A stretch of 29,897 nucleotides of DNA from positions 1 through 29,897 of IMG/VR virus record IMGVR_UViG_3300042907_000045; one strand, 5' to 3'. A program made the translations under genes and the position numbers. The stretch comes from a virus. The notes under the pieces are model-generated. The model was given only the letters and a program-made list of their open reading frames with translations, did not search any database and had not been told where the DNA came from. Below are positions 8,768 to 15,883 of the stretch, piece by piece. Position 1 is the stretch's first letter. The number at the start of each line of letters is the position of its first letter.

Positions 8768-9935
8768 AGAACGAATAATAGGAGTCATCGGTGTAATACT
8801 CCTGCCTGATGTAAGTGGTAGCATATCGGATAGCATCCATAGCATCATCGTACAGCTTCACAGGTTCATCCATAATCTGATCAGCTATCTTCTTCCATTT
8901 ATAATTCTCATACTCTTTCATTATCTGCTTATCCTCCTGACAAAATACTCCAAAGGTTTTTATGTTATCTATGCCTTTCTTCACTACCTTGTTAGCATTG
9001 TGTACATCATACCCTGCAGTATTCATTTCGGCAATTATCTCAGGTCTTGAGTAGTCTGCCATGATTTCTATATTCTTATCCACATTCAATGCATCCATCT
9101 TCTCTATCAGCTGAGTAGTGGTAAGGTAGCTCTCATAGATTACCTTCTCAATGAAGATATCATTGTCACAGTAGTAGACTCTCACTAGAGCTGTAGGGTG
9201 GTTATATCCAAAGTCAAGTCCCATTACATACTTTACGAACTTAACAGGTCTATGAGCTATAAATGTCCAATTAGAATAGATGTTACTCTTAGAGATAGCT
9301 TTCTCCCCTAGAGCATATATCTGATACATTGCCTCATCAGTTCTCTTCAAGTCCTCAATCTGCTTTTTAATGCTATCAGGTAGGAATGGATTGTCCCGGT
9401 AGGTAGACTTAATCAGGATGCTTTCCTCAGTTGGTAGGTCATATAGCCAGGAGGATGACTCAGATGGATTGTAATCAAAGATTAGCTTGTCCTCTGTTCT
9501 CATGTTCAGCTGAGTAAAGTCATCATAGAATAACTCATTGGCCTCATTGCACCATGCCACATCTCTCTTCCTACCCCTTATCTTCTGCTCATCATCTACT
9601 GAGAAGAACTCTACTATAGATCCACTAGGGAATGAGTAGATATGCTCTGACTTGTTATGATTGCTTATCTCATAGATGTCCATGCTCTTTAGAATCTCTA
9701 GAAAGTCCCTCATGACTGTAGCTCTCAGTGCTGGGAATGTCTTTCTGATAATTGATACTACTTTACCGCTATTTTGTAAGCAGTAGACTATTAGCATCTG
9801 ACAAAGGCTGTAGGTCTTAGAGCTTCTACTGCCACCCTCATTGATAATGAATCTTAATGCAGGATCAGTGAGAGCTGCATAGTTCTTTTGGAATATAACT
9901 GTACTATTTATCTCCATTGGCATAAGCATAAGCAT
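8766..9935 (-). CDS. terL: Terminase large subunit (PBSX/Terminase_3 type)
   Basis: The packaging motor, which pumps DNA into the prohead and cuts it. The Walker A-type loop GGSRSSKT is at 34-41. A Walker B-type strand with catalytic Glu is at about 126-132 (VAWCNEA). The RNase H-like nuclease has acidic residues at D241 (GLDFG), D294 (MADYSRPE) and D363-D367 (DDAMD). Length (389) is slightly short of the usual 400-450 but all motifs are present. In-frame ATGs lie at 9935, 9929, 9923 and 9917. The last (MEINSTVIFQKNY) looks the most natural start, and the earlier ones overlap a 46-aa upstream gene. Unusually, the next gene is not a portal: the portal lies about 13 kb further on. Confidence 0.93.
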   Translation of the reverse strand: MLMLMPMEINSTVIFQKNYAALTDPALRFIINEGGSRSSKTYSLCQMLIVYCLQNSGKVVSIIRKTFPALRATVMRDFLEILKSMDIYEISNHNKSEHIYSFPSGSIVEFFSVDDEQKIRGRKRDVAWCNEANELFYDDFTQLNMRTEDKLIFDYNPSESSSWLYDLPTEESILIKSTYRDNPFLPDSIKKQIEDLKRTDEAMYQIYALGEKAISKSNIYSNWTFIAHRPVKFVKYVMGLDFGYNHPTALVRVYYCDNDIFIEKVIYESYLTTTQLIEKMDALNVDKNIEIMADYSRPEIIAEMNTAGYDVHNANKVVKKGIDNIKTFGVFCQEDKQIMKEYENYKWKKIADQIMDEPVKLYDDAMDAIRYATTYIRQEYYTDDSYYSF

Positions 9936-10044
9936 AGGCTAGCATCTCCATCTGCCTAGCATTACTGATAATTGCTAACCTGTTTATTTTTACAGCTACT
10001 CCTTTCTTAGAATAGATGTAAGCCTCAACAGCTTGACACATCAT
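9904..10044 (-). CDS. Small hypothetical protein between the terminase genes (46 aa)
   Basis: The frame starts with ATG at 10044 (MMCQAVEAYIYSKK), one nt after the small-terminase stop, and ends with TAG at 9904-9906. It fills the gap between the two terminase genes and overlaps the start of the large subunit. Its C-terminal AYAYAYANGDK is encoded by a short GCTTAT-like repeat that in the other frame gives the MLMLMP start of TerL. Close spacing favours a real gene, but it is short and has no recognised family. Confidence 0.5.
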   Translation of the reverse strand: MMCQAVEAYIYSKKGVAVKINRLAIISNARQMEMLAYAYAYANGDK

Positions 10045-10045
10045 T

Positions 10046-10471
10046 TCAATCCTTTGCACTAGTGATGATGTTCACCTTAATCTCAGAGATGTCCTTGCCA
10101 TTGGTAGTGATATCTGATTTCTCAGTTAGATTGTTTAGTCGCTGAGTGATGGATGGATTGTATTGTCCTACCATGCCACCTTCAATCTGATCTTTTCTAA
10201 TTTCCCTCTTTATGTACGAACAGACTGTCTTAAATTCAGAATATCTATTATCAGGATTATCAAAATAGTTATGTACATCTGAGTAATTCTTATAGCAAAA
10301 TATCTCAAATCCCTCATTAGTTAAAGGTACTCTCAAAGGCTCTGCCACCATCTCTGCAGTCTTTTGTGATAGCACCCATTTATGTCTAGGATTGTCTAGA
10401 GTATAAGCTCTATACTCCTCAAATATCTCCATCAGCTTCTCAGGAGTCTCTATTAGTTTAGTCCTGCCCAT
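10046..10471 (-). CDS. terS: Terminase small subunit (probable)
   Basis: A 141-residue, mostly helical protein just upstream of the large terminase gene. The N-terminal half (ETPEKLMEIFEEYRAYTLDN) and the DVHNYFDNPDNRYSEFKTVC region fit a DNA-binding helical domain. The C-terminal ITQRLNNLTEK segment resembles small terminases of Bacteroidetes phages, which recognise the packaging site and recruit TerL. It overlaps the 73-aa gene upstream by 14 nt, suggesting coupled translation. The call rests on position plus general similarity; a typical HTH was not clearly resolved. Confidence 0.75.
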   Translation of the reverse strand: MGRTKLIETPEKLMEIFEEYRAYTLDNPRHKWVLSQKTAEMVAEPLRVPLTNEGFEIFCYKNYSDVHNYFDNPDNRYSEFKTVCSYIKREIRKDQIEGGMVGQYNPSITQRLNNLTEKSDITTNGKDISEIKVNIITSAKD

Positions 10472-10679
10472 TGTCCTCTTCCTCTATTATAGTCTCAGGA
10501 GTAGGTATTGGTCCTTTGACTGCTTTGTACTTTACTACTTTAGGCTCAGATACTGTAGGCTCTTCAAACATATAGCCTAGACCTATAGATACAAAGTAAT
10601 CATATCTATTAGCATCTAAAGTAATCCTATTACCTTTGTGGGAGATCTTAGCTCCAATAAATTCATCTTTAATTTTCAT
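10458..10679 (-). CDS. Hypothetical phage protein (73 aa)
   Basis: A small protein with a basic/hydrophobic N-terminal part (MKIKDEFIGAKISHKGNRIT) and an acidic, Pro-rich tail (PTPETIIEEEDNGQD). It overlaps the sigma-like gene upstream by 11 nt and the small terminase downstream by 14 nt, so it is part of a translationally coupled terminase operon. The pattern KIKDEFIG.KI...N.ITLD..RYDYFVSIGLGY resembles small proteins found beside structural genes in Bacteroidetes phages. The function is unknown. Confidence 0.7.
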   Translation of the reverse strand: MKIKDEFIGAKISHKGNRITLDANRYDYFVSIGLGYMFEEPTVSEPKVVKYKAVKGPIPTPETIIEEEDNGQD

Positions 10680-11196
10680 CTCTTAGGTTTTTTAAATCGT
10701 TTTTTATCTCTTGTATCCAATAATGAGCAGATGTAACAGGTATTCTGAAATATTCTGCCATTGCTCTAGCTGTACTGTATCCTTTATCAAAGTAACATTG
10801 GAACACTATCAGCTTAATCCTATCTGTAATCCTACCTCTATATGTCTCAATCACTGCCATGTTGTTCTGATACTGCATATCATCTCGTATCTTATCGTAT
10901 AAATCCGTATCATCATCCATCATTATAGGCATAGTACTATCAGTAGCTGTTATTCTCTCCTGCCTATTAGTTAGGGATGTAGACCATAGTATCTGCATCT
11001 TAATAGTATTTAATAGATATGCTTTCACCTTACCTGGATCAGTTACCTCTTTATCTATATTACATAAATAAATAAAAGAGTTATTTATTACAGCATCGGC
11101 AGATATTGTAGACTTCATTATAACTAGAAAATAGTTAGTGTATTTCCTTATCTCTTTATAGTGAGCTGATATGTATTGGTCAAGTATAGGTCTCAT
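10669..11196 (-). CDS. Sigma-factor-like DNA-binding protein (175 aa)
   Basis: A 175-residue helical protein whose layout resembles a small sigma-70/ECF factor. The N-terminal helices (about 1-70, ISADAVINNSFIYLCN) look like region 2. A variable acidic linker (MDDDTDLYDKI) follows. The C-terminal part (about 128-170, IVFQCYFDKGYSTARAMAEY then FRIPVTSAHYWIQEI) fits a region-4-like helix-turn-helix. It lies just upstream of the terminase genes, a usual place for a late-transcription activator, and could read the recurrent late motif. Similarity is by pattern only, so a plain HTH regulator is the alternative. It overlaps the gene upstream by 17 nt. Confidence 0.5.
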   Translation of the reverse strand: MRPILDQYISAHYKEIRKYTNYFLVIMKSTISADAVINNSFIYLCNIDKEVTDPGKVKAYLLNTIKMQILWSTSLTNRQERITATDSTMPIMMDDDTDLYDKIRDDMQYQNNMAVIETYRGRITDRIKLIVFQCYFDKGYSTARAMAEYFRIPVTSAHYWIQEIKNDLKNLRDEN

Positions 11197-11380
11197 ACCA
11201 TTGCTTGAAATCCTTAAGCCATATCTTTCTTCTTACACTACTGCAGAAGCATTCCTTTTCATAACCAAGCAACCTATCTTTTATAGCCTTGAGTTTTATT
11301 AGATTAATCTTATAAGACTGTTCTTTCTCAGCTAAACTGAATACCTGTTGTGTTATTACTTGCTCAGCTTCTGTAAACAT
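11180..11380 (-). CDS. Hypothetical protein (66 aa)
   Basis: A small basic helical protein (MFTEAEQVITQQVFSLAEKE) with two nearby Cys (CFCSS near residue 45) and a Lys/Trp-rich end. It overlaps the membrane-protein gene upstream by 25 nt and the sigma-like gene downstream by 17 nt, which favours it being expressed in the same operon. No family is recognised. Confidence 0.6.
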   Translation of the reverse strand: MFTEAEQVITQQVFSLAEKEQSYKINLIKLKAIKDRLLGYEKECFCSSVRRKIWLKDFKQWYETYT

Positions 11381-11607
11381 TCCTGTAATATAAACGATAG
11401 TAAGGCTACAATAGTTGCTTCAATAAAGGACCAGGTGCAAATTAATGTTAGCCAAAAAGATACGCATTTGATACAGGTAGCAGAGGAATGCAGATACATT
11501 GCTAGAATGCTAGGTTTGAATTTGCTATAGATTGAATCAATCAGTAGCTGTAATGGCTCAAAGTTTACTAGAAACCATGATATTGCAATGTAGGTTAGTA
11601 TTGTCAT
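11356..11607 (-). CDS. Small membrane protein with CxxC motif (83 aa)
   Basis: An 83-residue, strongly hydrophobic protein. One membrane segment lies at about 3-15 and extends toward LLIDSIY. A second lies at about 50-73 (FWLTLICTWSFIEATIVALL). Between them is a CIKC motif preceded by HSS, which could bind a metal or form a disulfide. It opens the terminase unit after a 69-nt AT-rich gap. It may be an inner-membrane protein made in middle infection; its role is unknown. Base composition changes near here from CpG-rich (right) to CpG-poor (left). Confidence 0.6.
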   Translation of the reverse strand: MTILTYIAISWFLVNFEPLQLLIDSIYSKFKPSILAMYLHSSATCIKCVSFWLTLICTWSFIEATIVALLSFILQECLQKLSK

Positions 11608-11676
11608 GGGTGTAAAAATAACAAACTAAACTATTATAATTAGAAAAAAAACTTTTTTTTATTAACAATAAATATC
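11608..11676. promoter_or_regulatory. AT-rich intergenic region between repressor-like and membrane-protein genes
   Basis: This 69-nt gap holds an A9-C-T-run (about 11643-11660) that could form only a weak A/T hairpin. It also holds TTAACAATAAATA at 11662-11674, whose 13 bases recur at 20418-20430. It is a likely promoter/operator region for the terminase unit. No clear TAnnTTTG box with good spacing was found. Confidence 0.35.
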
Positions 11677-11877
11677 TTATAAATTTTCTTTGCTTATAAA
11701 ATTATCTATTTTTTTTAATGTTGACAGCGAAACGTCTTTGCCTTCCAGAAAGTTGGTAAGTTGAAAAAAATGAAACTTGTTCCCATTTCCCTGTATTTCT
11801 TTTACAATTTTATTTCGTGTTTTTAAACCTAAAATTTTCTTTACTTCAGTTTTTAACTGCTCGTCTTGGATCAACAT
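11677..11877 (-). CDS. Small repressor-like DNA-binding protein (66 aa)
   Basis: A basic 66-residue helical protein (MLIQDEQLKTEVKKILGLKT). The stretch FHFFQLTNFLEGKDVSLSTLKKI (about 35-57) resembles the helix-turn-helix of short Cro/CI-like or XRE-type proteins, with FLEGK(D) like the turn and LSTLKKI like the stabilising helix. It is the last gene of the recombination unit. The downstream gap carries a 13-nt repeat shared with the early control region near 20.4 kb, so it could be a transcriptional regulator of early genes. This is weak, pattern-level support. Confidence 0.5.
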   Translation of the reverse strand: MLIQDEQLKTEVKKILGLKTRNKIVKEIQGNGNKFHFFQLTNFLEGKDVSLSTLKKIDNFISKENL

Positions 11878-11878
11878 C

Positions 11879-12115
11879 TTAAAAAGGTAAATCGTCTTTT
11901 ACATCCAGCGTTTTGTATTGTGGCCCATCTGTTTTAATATATGGCTCACTAAAACTTGCACTAAAATAATTAACCCCCTTGGCGGAATTTTTTAGCCATA
12001 AAGCTACTTCCATCTCCTTACCATTTACGTTTACCTTGCCTTTGTAGTCCGGATGATTTTCAGCTTTTTTGTTGTCGTTTTTAAAAATTGCACCGGTGTT
12101 GTTTTTCTGCTCCAT
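11879..12115 (-). CDS. Small ssDNA-binding-like protein with SSB-type acidic tip (78 aa)
   Basis: A 78-residue protein that starts MEQKNNTGAIFKNDNKKAEN and contains a PDYKGKVNVNGKEMEVALWL strand-rich core, with the pattern seen in DUF736-like small phage and plasmid proteins. It ends KDDLPF, closely matching the acidic tip of bacterial SSB (DDDIPF) that recruits repair proteins. It lies next to an exonuclease and an ERF annealase, so a role in handling single-stranded DNA during recombination and replication is plausible. A complete OB fold is not evident at this length, so it may only mimic the SSB tip. Confidence 0.6.
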   Translation of the reverse strand: MEQKNNTGAIFKNDNKKAENHPDYKGKVNVNGKEMEVALWLKNSAKGVNYFSASFSEPYIKTDGPQYKTLDVKDDLPF

Positions 12116-12126
12116 TTTGTTTTTAT

Positions 12127-12327
12127 TTAAATTTTTATATTGTTTTCGTTAATAAATTCGTTTAGTTTTTCCCTTACTTCAAACATTGCTTCGTTGCCGT
12201 TGTATTTGTATTCACTTCTTAACCATTGGTCAAACTCAAATAGCGCCAAATAATAGTATAAGCCATTGTTTGCAAAGTCGTATTCGTCTTTTTCTTCAGG
12301 TAAATTAAATTCAAGTATTGCTTTCAT
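12127..12327 (-). CDS. Hypothetical acidic phage protein (66 aa)
   Basis: A 66-residue acidic protein (MKAILEFNLPEEKDEYDFAN) with an aromatic middle (GLYYYLALFEFDQWLRSEYK) and a charged helical end. It overlaps the exonuclease gene by 4 nt. Small proteins that start MKAI(L)xFNLPEEKxE are common in phage early regions, but their function is not known. Position in the recombination unit suggests a nucleic-acid or replication accessory role. Confidence 0.7.
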   Translation of the reverse strand: MKAILEFNLPEEKDEYDFANNGLYYYLALFEFDQWLRSEYKYNGNEAMFEVREKLNEFINENNIKI

Positions 12328-12998
12328 ATTGTTTCTATTAAGCTATTGAAATAAATTCTTGCCTCCTCTACTTTGTTTTGTATTTCCCAAATTACAGTTT
12401 CATCGCGTTCTATTTTAAATACTTTTACTTTACTTGTTTCCGGTATATGGTCAAAGTTATGTTTTTTTTCTACAAATTCACGTATTTCCAAGTCTTCGTC
12501 AATTTTAAAGTGCTTCCAATGCTCCCGTCTTACTTCGTCTTCAACTATTTCTAAAGGGGTATTAACTAAACAATAACACAATAAAGACTCCGTTTTACCT
12601 GTTAACCACATGTAACCCATTAATTGATAGTAGTAACCTTTGTTTGGTATTTCATCCTCAAAAAATGGAAACGTATGCGCTTCATAACTACATTTTACAT
12701 CAAGTAAAATATCATTAGTGTTTACATCGGGCGTTCCTGTTATCCATTCGTTGTTAAAGTGTTCCTCGTTCTTAAAAATAAAACCTAATCCCAAAACATC
12801 ATTTACTAAAGCTATGGCTTCGTCTTCACATTGTAAACCTTTGTCAGTGTATTTGGAGGTAAATTCTTTTTTAATTCCATATTTATGTTCCAAAACCATT
12901 TCCTTAACGTAAGTTTTAGCTGTTTGACTCAACGTTTCTGTTTTAGAACGGGGGTTGGTCATTATAGTCCCTAGAGCTGAGCATCTTACTTTTAACAT
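12324..12998 (-). CDS. YqaJ/lambda-type exonuclease, PD-(D/E)XK fold
   Basis: The probable 5'-3' double-strand exonuclease partner of the ERF annealase. Visible PD-(D/E)XK elements are the helix with E58 (GLQCEDEAI), D91 in TGTPDV and the catalytic D100-V-K102 (ILLDVKCS). A later YYYQLMGYMWLTG segment is the Gln/Tyr motif usual in YqaJ-like and lambda exonucleases. The length of 224 fits. The start overlaps the end of the annealase gene by 7 nt. Together they form a Red-like two-gene recombination system that would make concatemers and repair ends. Confidence 0.85.
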   Translation of the reverse strand: MLKVRCSALGTIMTNPRSKTETLSQTAKTYVKEMVLEHKYGIKKEFTSKYTDKGLQCEDEAIALVNDVLGLGFIFKNEEHFNNEWITGTPDVNTNDILLDVKCSYEAHTFPFFEDEIPNKGYYYQLMGYMWLTGKTESLLCYCLVNTPLEIVEDEVRREHWKHFKIDEDLEIREFVEKKHNFDHIPETSKVKVFKIERDETVIWEIQNKVEEARIYFNSLIETI

Positions 12999-13510
12999 AA
13001 TAATAAAGATTTAGTTTGTACTTCAGTTAATTCAAATCCTGCTTTAAGTTGATTTACTGTATACTTGCCATTTTGTATAGCTACAAGCGCCTCTTCAAAT
13101 CTTTTATTGTCTATTAATGGTTTTTTTGACTCAACTTTTATTTGTTCTCCAGAAGCGTCAGTATCTTTGTCTGTGACTAAACCGAGCATACTACTTAAAG
13201 AATAACGACGCAAGTAAGTAATTGCACTTCCTAATACTTGGAACTCATTCATTCCTTTTAAAATTACCCCCTGTGGAATATCAATTTTGCTTTCAATACT
13301 TTCACCACTTTCTATATGAAATAAACATGTTGCTATTTGTGTGCCGTTAATTAATTGAGTAAATCCTAATCCATGCTTTTTTAATAGTGGGTTAATTATT
13401 TCAAAAATTCTAGGCAAGTCTGCGTAGGTATAGCCATAGCCCTGTGTTGATCGATGAATAACAGGAACTTCCTGTTGAAAGTCTGCCAATGCTTTAAATA
13501 AATGTTTCAT
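12992..13510 (-). CDS. ERF-family single-strand annealing protein
   Basis: A phage recombinase that anneals complementary single strands. The motif series YGYTYADLPRIFEIINPLLKK, GLGFTQLI, HIESGES and QVLGSAITYLRRYSLSSMLG, then DKDTDA, is diagnostic of the ERF superfamily. An in-frame ATG at 13558 exists, but its coding would run through the promoter element at 13521-13547 and add an atypical MIICIFAYI end. The start at 13510 (MKHLFKALADF) lies 30 nt after the promoter box and is preferred, giving 172 residues. It heads the recombination unit with the exonuclease. Confidence 0.88.
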   Translation of the reverse strand: MKHLFKALADFQQEVPVIHRSTQGYGYTYADLPRIFEIINPLLKKHGLGFTQLINGTQIATCLFHIESGESIESKIDIPQGVILKGMNEFQVLGSAITYLRRYSLSSMLGLVTDKDTDASGEQIKVESKKPLIDNKRFEEALVAIQNGKYTVNQLKAGFELTEVQTKSLLLC

Positions 13511-13520
13511 AGTTAATAAA

Positions 13521-13547
13521 TTTAAGTTAGTAATATATGCAAATATA
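13521..13547 (-). promoter_or_regulatory. Early promoter element, copy 1 (recombination unit)
   Basis: The 27 bases here are identical to 19055-19081. Read on the minus strand they contain TATATTTG (13540-13547), a match to the Bacteroidetes -7 box TAnnTTTG, followed by CATAT. The box edge lies 30 nt before the ATG at 13510, close to the 31 and 33 nt seen at the other two copies. No clear -33 TTG was found upstream. Confidence 0.7.
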
Positions 13548-13569
13548 CAAATAATCATTTAATAAATAA

Positions 13570-14094
13570 CTATTTTTTAATTTTTTTTTTATAAAATTCT
13601 ATTAATTCTTTTAGTTCTTCCTTTGTCCACTTCTTTGTATCGTGTGCAATTGCTTGTAATTTCATTAATCTTTCAGCCCCAATGCGTTTTTCTATGCCTA
13701 TTTGATAGTTAAGTAAGTTACCGCTTAAATAAGTGTTACAAGCTTCGCATTGCAAGTGTACGTTGTCTTCGTTAAACCTTACTGCTGAATGTCCGCCTTG
13801 TGAGTAGTAATGCCCGGCGTTTTCTTTTTTACAAGGTTTGTTACACGATATGCAATTAAGTCCAGCATCACGAACACGAATAAATTTATTAAACACCTGT
13901 TGCGCTATTTTTAAATAATCGTTTGCAGTTTTTAAGTCTTCAACTAATTTTTTTTTCTTCTTGTTCCATTCCTTTAACTTTTGCGCTTCAACCATTGCTT
14001 TTATACATTCGTTTTTTAAACAAAACTTTTGTAGTGTGCTAAACGGTGCAAATTCTTCTTTGCAGTTAAAACATTTTTTAGTCCGTGTTTTCAA
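13570..14094 (-). CDS. ninG: NinG/Rap-type recombination endonuclease
   Basis: A member of the lambda NinG (Rap) family, structure-specific nucleases that act on recombination intermediates. The N-terminal zinc site is C8, C11, C25 and C30. A basic coiled linker follows. The core has FIRVRDAGLNCISC (C81, C84), AGHYYSQGGH (H95, H102) and EDNVHLQCEACN (H113, C116, C119), an HNH-like metal site. It ends SGN..NYQIGIEKRIG as family members do. At 174 residues the protein is near full length. It overlaps the upstream gene by 4 nt and ends just before the recombination-unit promoter. Confidence 0.92.
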   Translation of the reverse strand: MKTRTKKCFNCKEEFAPFSTLQKFCLKNECIKAMVEAQKLKEWNKKKKKLVEDLKTANDYLKIAQQVFNKFIRVRDAGLNCISCNKPCKKENAGHYYSQGGHSAVRFNEDNVHLQCEACNTYLSGNLLNYQIGIEKRIGAERLMKLQAIAHDTKKWTKEELKELIEFYKKKIKK

Positions 14095-14381
14095 AGTTCG
14101 GCATTGTTATACTCTATTATTTTTTTTAAGTTTTTTACATCCTGCTTTAACTCTAAATTTAAATGCTGAAGATCAAAATTAATTTGTCTTGTTGCCCTAA
14201 ATTCTTTTTCTAAAGTTTGATAAACAGCCATTGCTTGTGTAATTTCTATTAAAGACTGTTGCATAGAACTTATTAAATCCGTTCTATTTGGATGTTTGTT
14301 TTTTATGTCTTCAATGCTTACCTTTAATTTTAAACAAGTGTGATTAAGATTAATTCTGCTACTAAGTAATTCAAGTTCCAT
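14091..14381 (-). CDS. Coiled-coil hypothetical protein (96 aa)
   Basis: A 96-residue protein predicted by its heptad-like pattern to be largely coiled coil (QQSLIEITQAMAVYQTLEKE, then LNLELKQDVKNLKKI). It starts at 14381, one nt downstream of the helicase gene stop, and overlaps ninG by 4 nt, so it is firmly in the replication operon. It might be a helicase-loading or scaffold factor, which is a guess from position. No family is recognised. Confidence 0.7.
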   Translation of the reverse strand: MELELLSSRINLNHTCLKLKVSIEDIKNKHPNRTDLISSMQQSLIEITQAMAVYQTLEKEFRATRQINFDLQHLNLELKQDVKNLKKIIEYNNAEL

Positions 14382-14382
14382 T

Positions 14383-15273
14383 TTAAAAAAGTGTTTTTAA
14401 TTTATCCTCATATTTAGGCCTGTAGTTTTTTAAGACATCGTTTCCGTAAATAGTAAAACCAAGTCCATAATTATATTCGCAATAAACAGGATCGTTTAAT
14501 CCGGTATGCTTTCCACCAGTGTCTATGTCTTTTATTTTTTCAGTACTTACCCAAGTTACATATTTCATTATATCATGTTTTATTAGCCTATGAATTACTA
14601 TCATATCGTCACAACGATTAGTAAATGCTTTGCCACCTTCAATATGGTCTTTTAGCGGCGCTTTTAAATGTCCTTTAAAGTCACCCTCTACATAAATATT
14701 TGAACTCCTACCACTTTCTGTATTTGGATGAGTGTTTATGTAAATTGTCATTCCCGTTCTGTTTACAAATTGTCTTGCAGCATTCATAAATTGGTAGTTA
14801 CCTTCATAAGTCATACTACGGTCCAGACCAGTAAAGGGATCAATAAGCGCTACATCAGCTTCACTTTCTTCAAAGATCTTAAATAATTCATCGTGTTTGT
14901 AAAGTCTTTCGTTGCTTATAAAGGTAAAAAATTGCTCTAAGTAAGTTGAATGCTTTACAATTTCTTCGTGCGATAAACTTTTAAAATCCACCCCAGAATA
15001 CATTTGCACTAAGTCTCTAAGAATTTGACCGTGTTGGTTTTCACCGCTCCATATTATAAACTTTAATTTGTGCTTTAAAGCTAAAGCTAAAAAATACCAA
15101 TTTATCCAATAAGTTTTACCAACGTTGTCGTGTCCTAGAATTATGTTTACCTGCTTTCTTTTAAACTTTATAAACTCATCAAGTCCATTTCCAAGTTCTA
15201 GTCCATGTTTTATCTTACCATCCCTGTAGTTAAGTAGGTATTCCATCGCTGACCCTTTATTTAATAAACCCAT
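14383..15273 (-). CDS. DnaB-like replicative helicase / RecA-fold ATPase
   Basis: A 296-residue RecA-fold ATPase without the DnaB N-terminal domain. Walker A GHDNVGKT is at 47-54 and a Walker B-like strand is ADVALIDPFTG. INTHPNTESG matches the H3 region, and HIEGGKAFTNRCDDMIVIHR is the DnaB H4-type DNA-binding loop. It follows the HTH replication protein with a 17-nt overlap, the usual initiator-helicase arrangement. An alternative start at 15246 (MEYLLNYRDG) would begin just after the upstream stop. It probably unwinds phage DNA at the fork. Confidence 0.82.
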   Translation of the reverse strand: MGLLNKGSAMEYLLNYRDGKIKHGLELGNGLDEFIKFKRKQVNIILGHDNVGKTYWINWYFLALALKHKLKFIIWSGENQHGQILRDLVQMYSGVDFKSLSHEEIVKHSTYLEQFFTFISNERLYKHDELFKIFEESEADVALIDPFTGLDRSMTYEGNYQFMNAARQFVNRTGMTIYINTHPNTESGRSSNIYVEGDFKGHLKAPLKDHIEGGKAFTNRCDDMIVIHRLIKHDIMKYVTWVSTEKIKDIDTGGKHTGLNDPVYCEYNYGLGFTIYGNDVLKNYRPKYEDKLKTLF

Positions 15274-15883
15274 GCTTCCTAGCTTTTATTTCTTCAGGTG
15301 AAATACCTTCCAATGTTGGTTGGTTTTTCTGTAGCCATTTTACAGCCGTTAAATATAAACTTTTATATTTAGTATTTCCTTTGTAATTTTCAATGTCATT
15401 TAAAATATTGTCTATTAAATTAATATTATAGTTTTCTAGCAACTTTTTTACCTCCTCTTCTGTTATAAATAAATGGCCAAAACTCCTATATATATTCTTA
15501 TTTTCTTTCTTTACATTATTGTTAGTGGTTAGTTGCTGGTTAATCATCGGTTGTTCTTCGGTTATTTCGTTGGTTAGTAGTTGATATTTTTTATAGTTAA
15601 CTATTTGAATAACAGTACCTTGCGAACTAGTTTCAATGGTTATTTCGTTGGTTAGTTTTAACTTACTTAAAGCTGTCCTTATTTGTTGAACAGAAAGCTT
15701 AGTTTGTTTTGCTAAAATATCTCTTCCAGTTACAACCGTTCCAACTTTTATAACTATACCTTTATACTTTTTCTCTTTATGATTTGCCATTAAAAGCAAA
15801 GTAATAAAAACAATAAAAGTATTTTTATCCTCGAACCATTCCCAATCTGTAATTTTTCTATGCAATTTTATCCAACCACTCAT
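15257..15883 (-). CDS. Replication initiator-type HTH protein (208 aa)
   Basis: The N-terminal half (GWIKLHRKITDWEWFEDKNT, then LLLMANHKEK) is the winged-helix opening of phage replisome-organiser proteins in Firmicutes and Bacteroidetes. It is followed by the LSVQQIRTALSKLKLTNEIT recognition helix and VIQIVNYKKYQ. The C-terminal part (about 135-205) has a helical domain with NTKYKSLYLTAVKWLQKN, as in DnaD-like or loader domains. It would bind the phage origin and load the helicase encoded just downstream. The stop overlaps that gene by 17 nt and the start overlaps the nuclease gene by 4 nt. Confidence 0.82.
   Translation of the reverse strand: MSGWIKLHRKITDWEWFEDKNTFIVFITLLLMANHKEKKYKGIVIKVGTVVTGRDILAKQTKLSVQQIRTALSKLKLTNEITIETSSQGTVIQIVNYKKYQLLTNEITEEQPMINQQLTTNNNVKKENKNIYRSFGHLFITEEEVKKLLENYNINLIDNILNDIENYKGNTKYKSLYLTAVKWLQKNQPTLEGISPEEIKARKHGFIK

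Noticed and set aside
11641-11660. A9-C-T-run hairpin as a terminator
   Set aside because: Only A/T pairs with almost no loop, so the stem would be weak. It is more likely plain AT-rich control DNA.
13511-13558. Upstream ATG at 13558 as the start of the annealase
   Set aside because: The extra 16 codons lie over the promoter element shared with 19055-19081, and the hydrophobic extension is not seen in ERF proteins.
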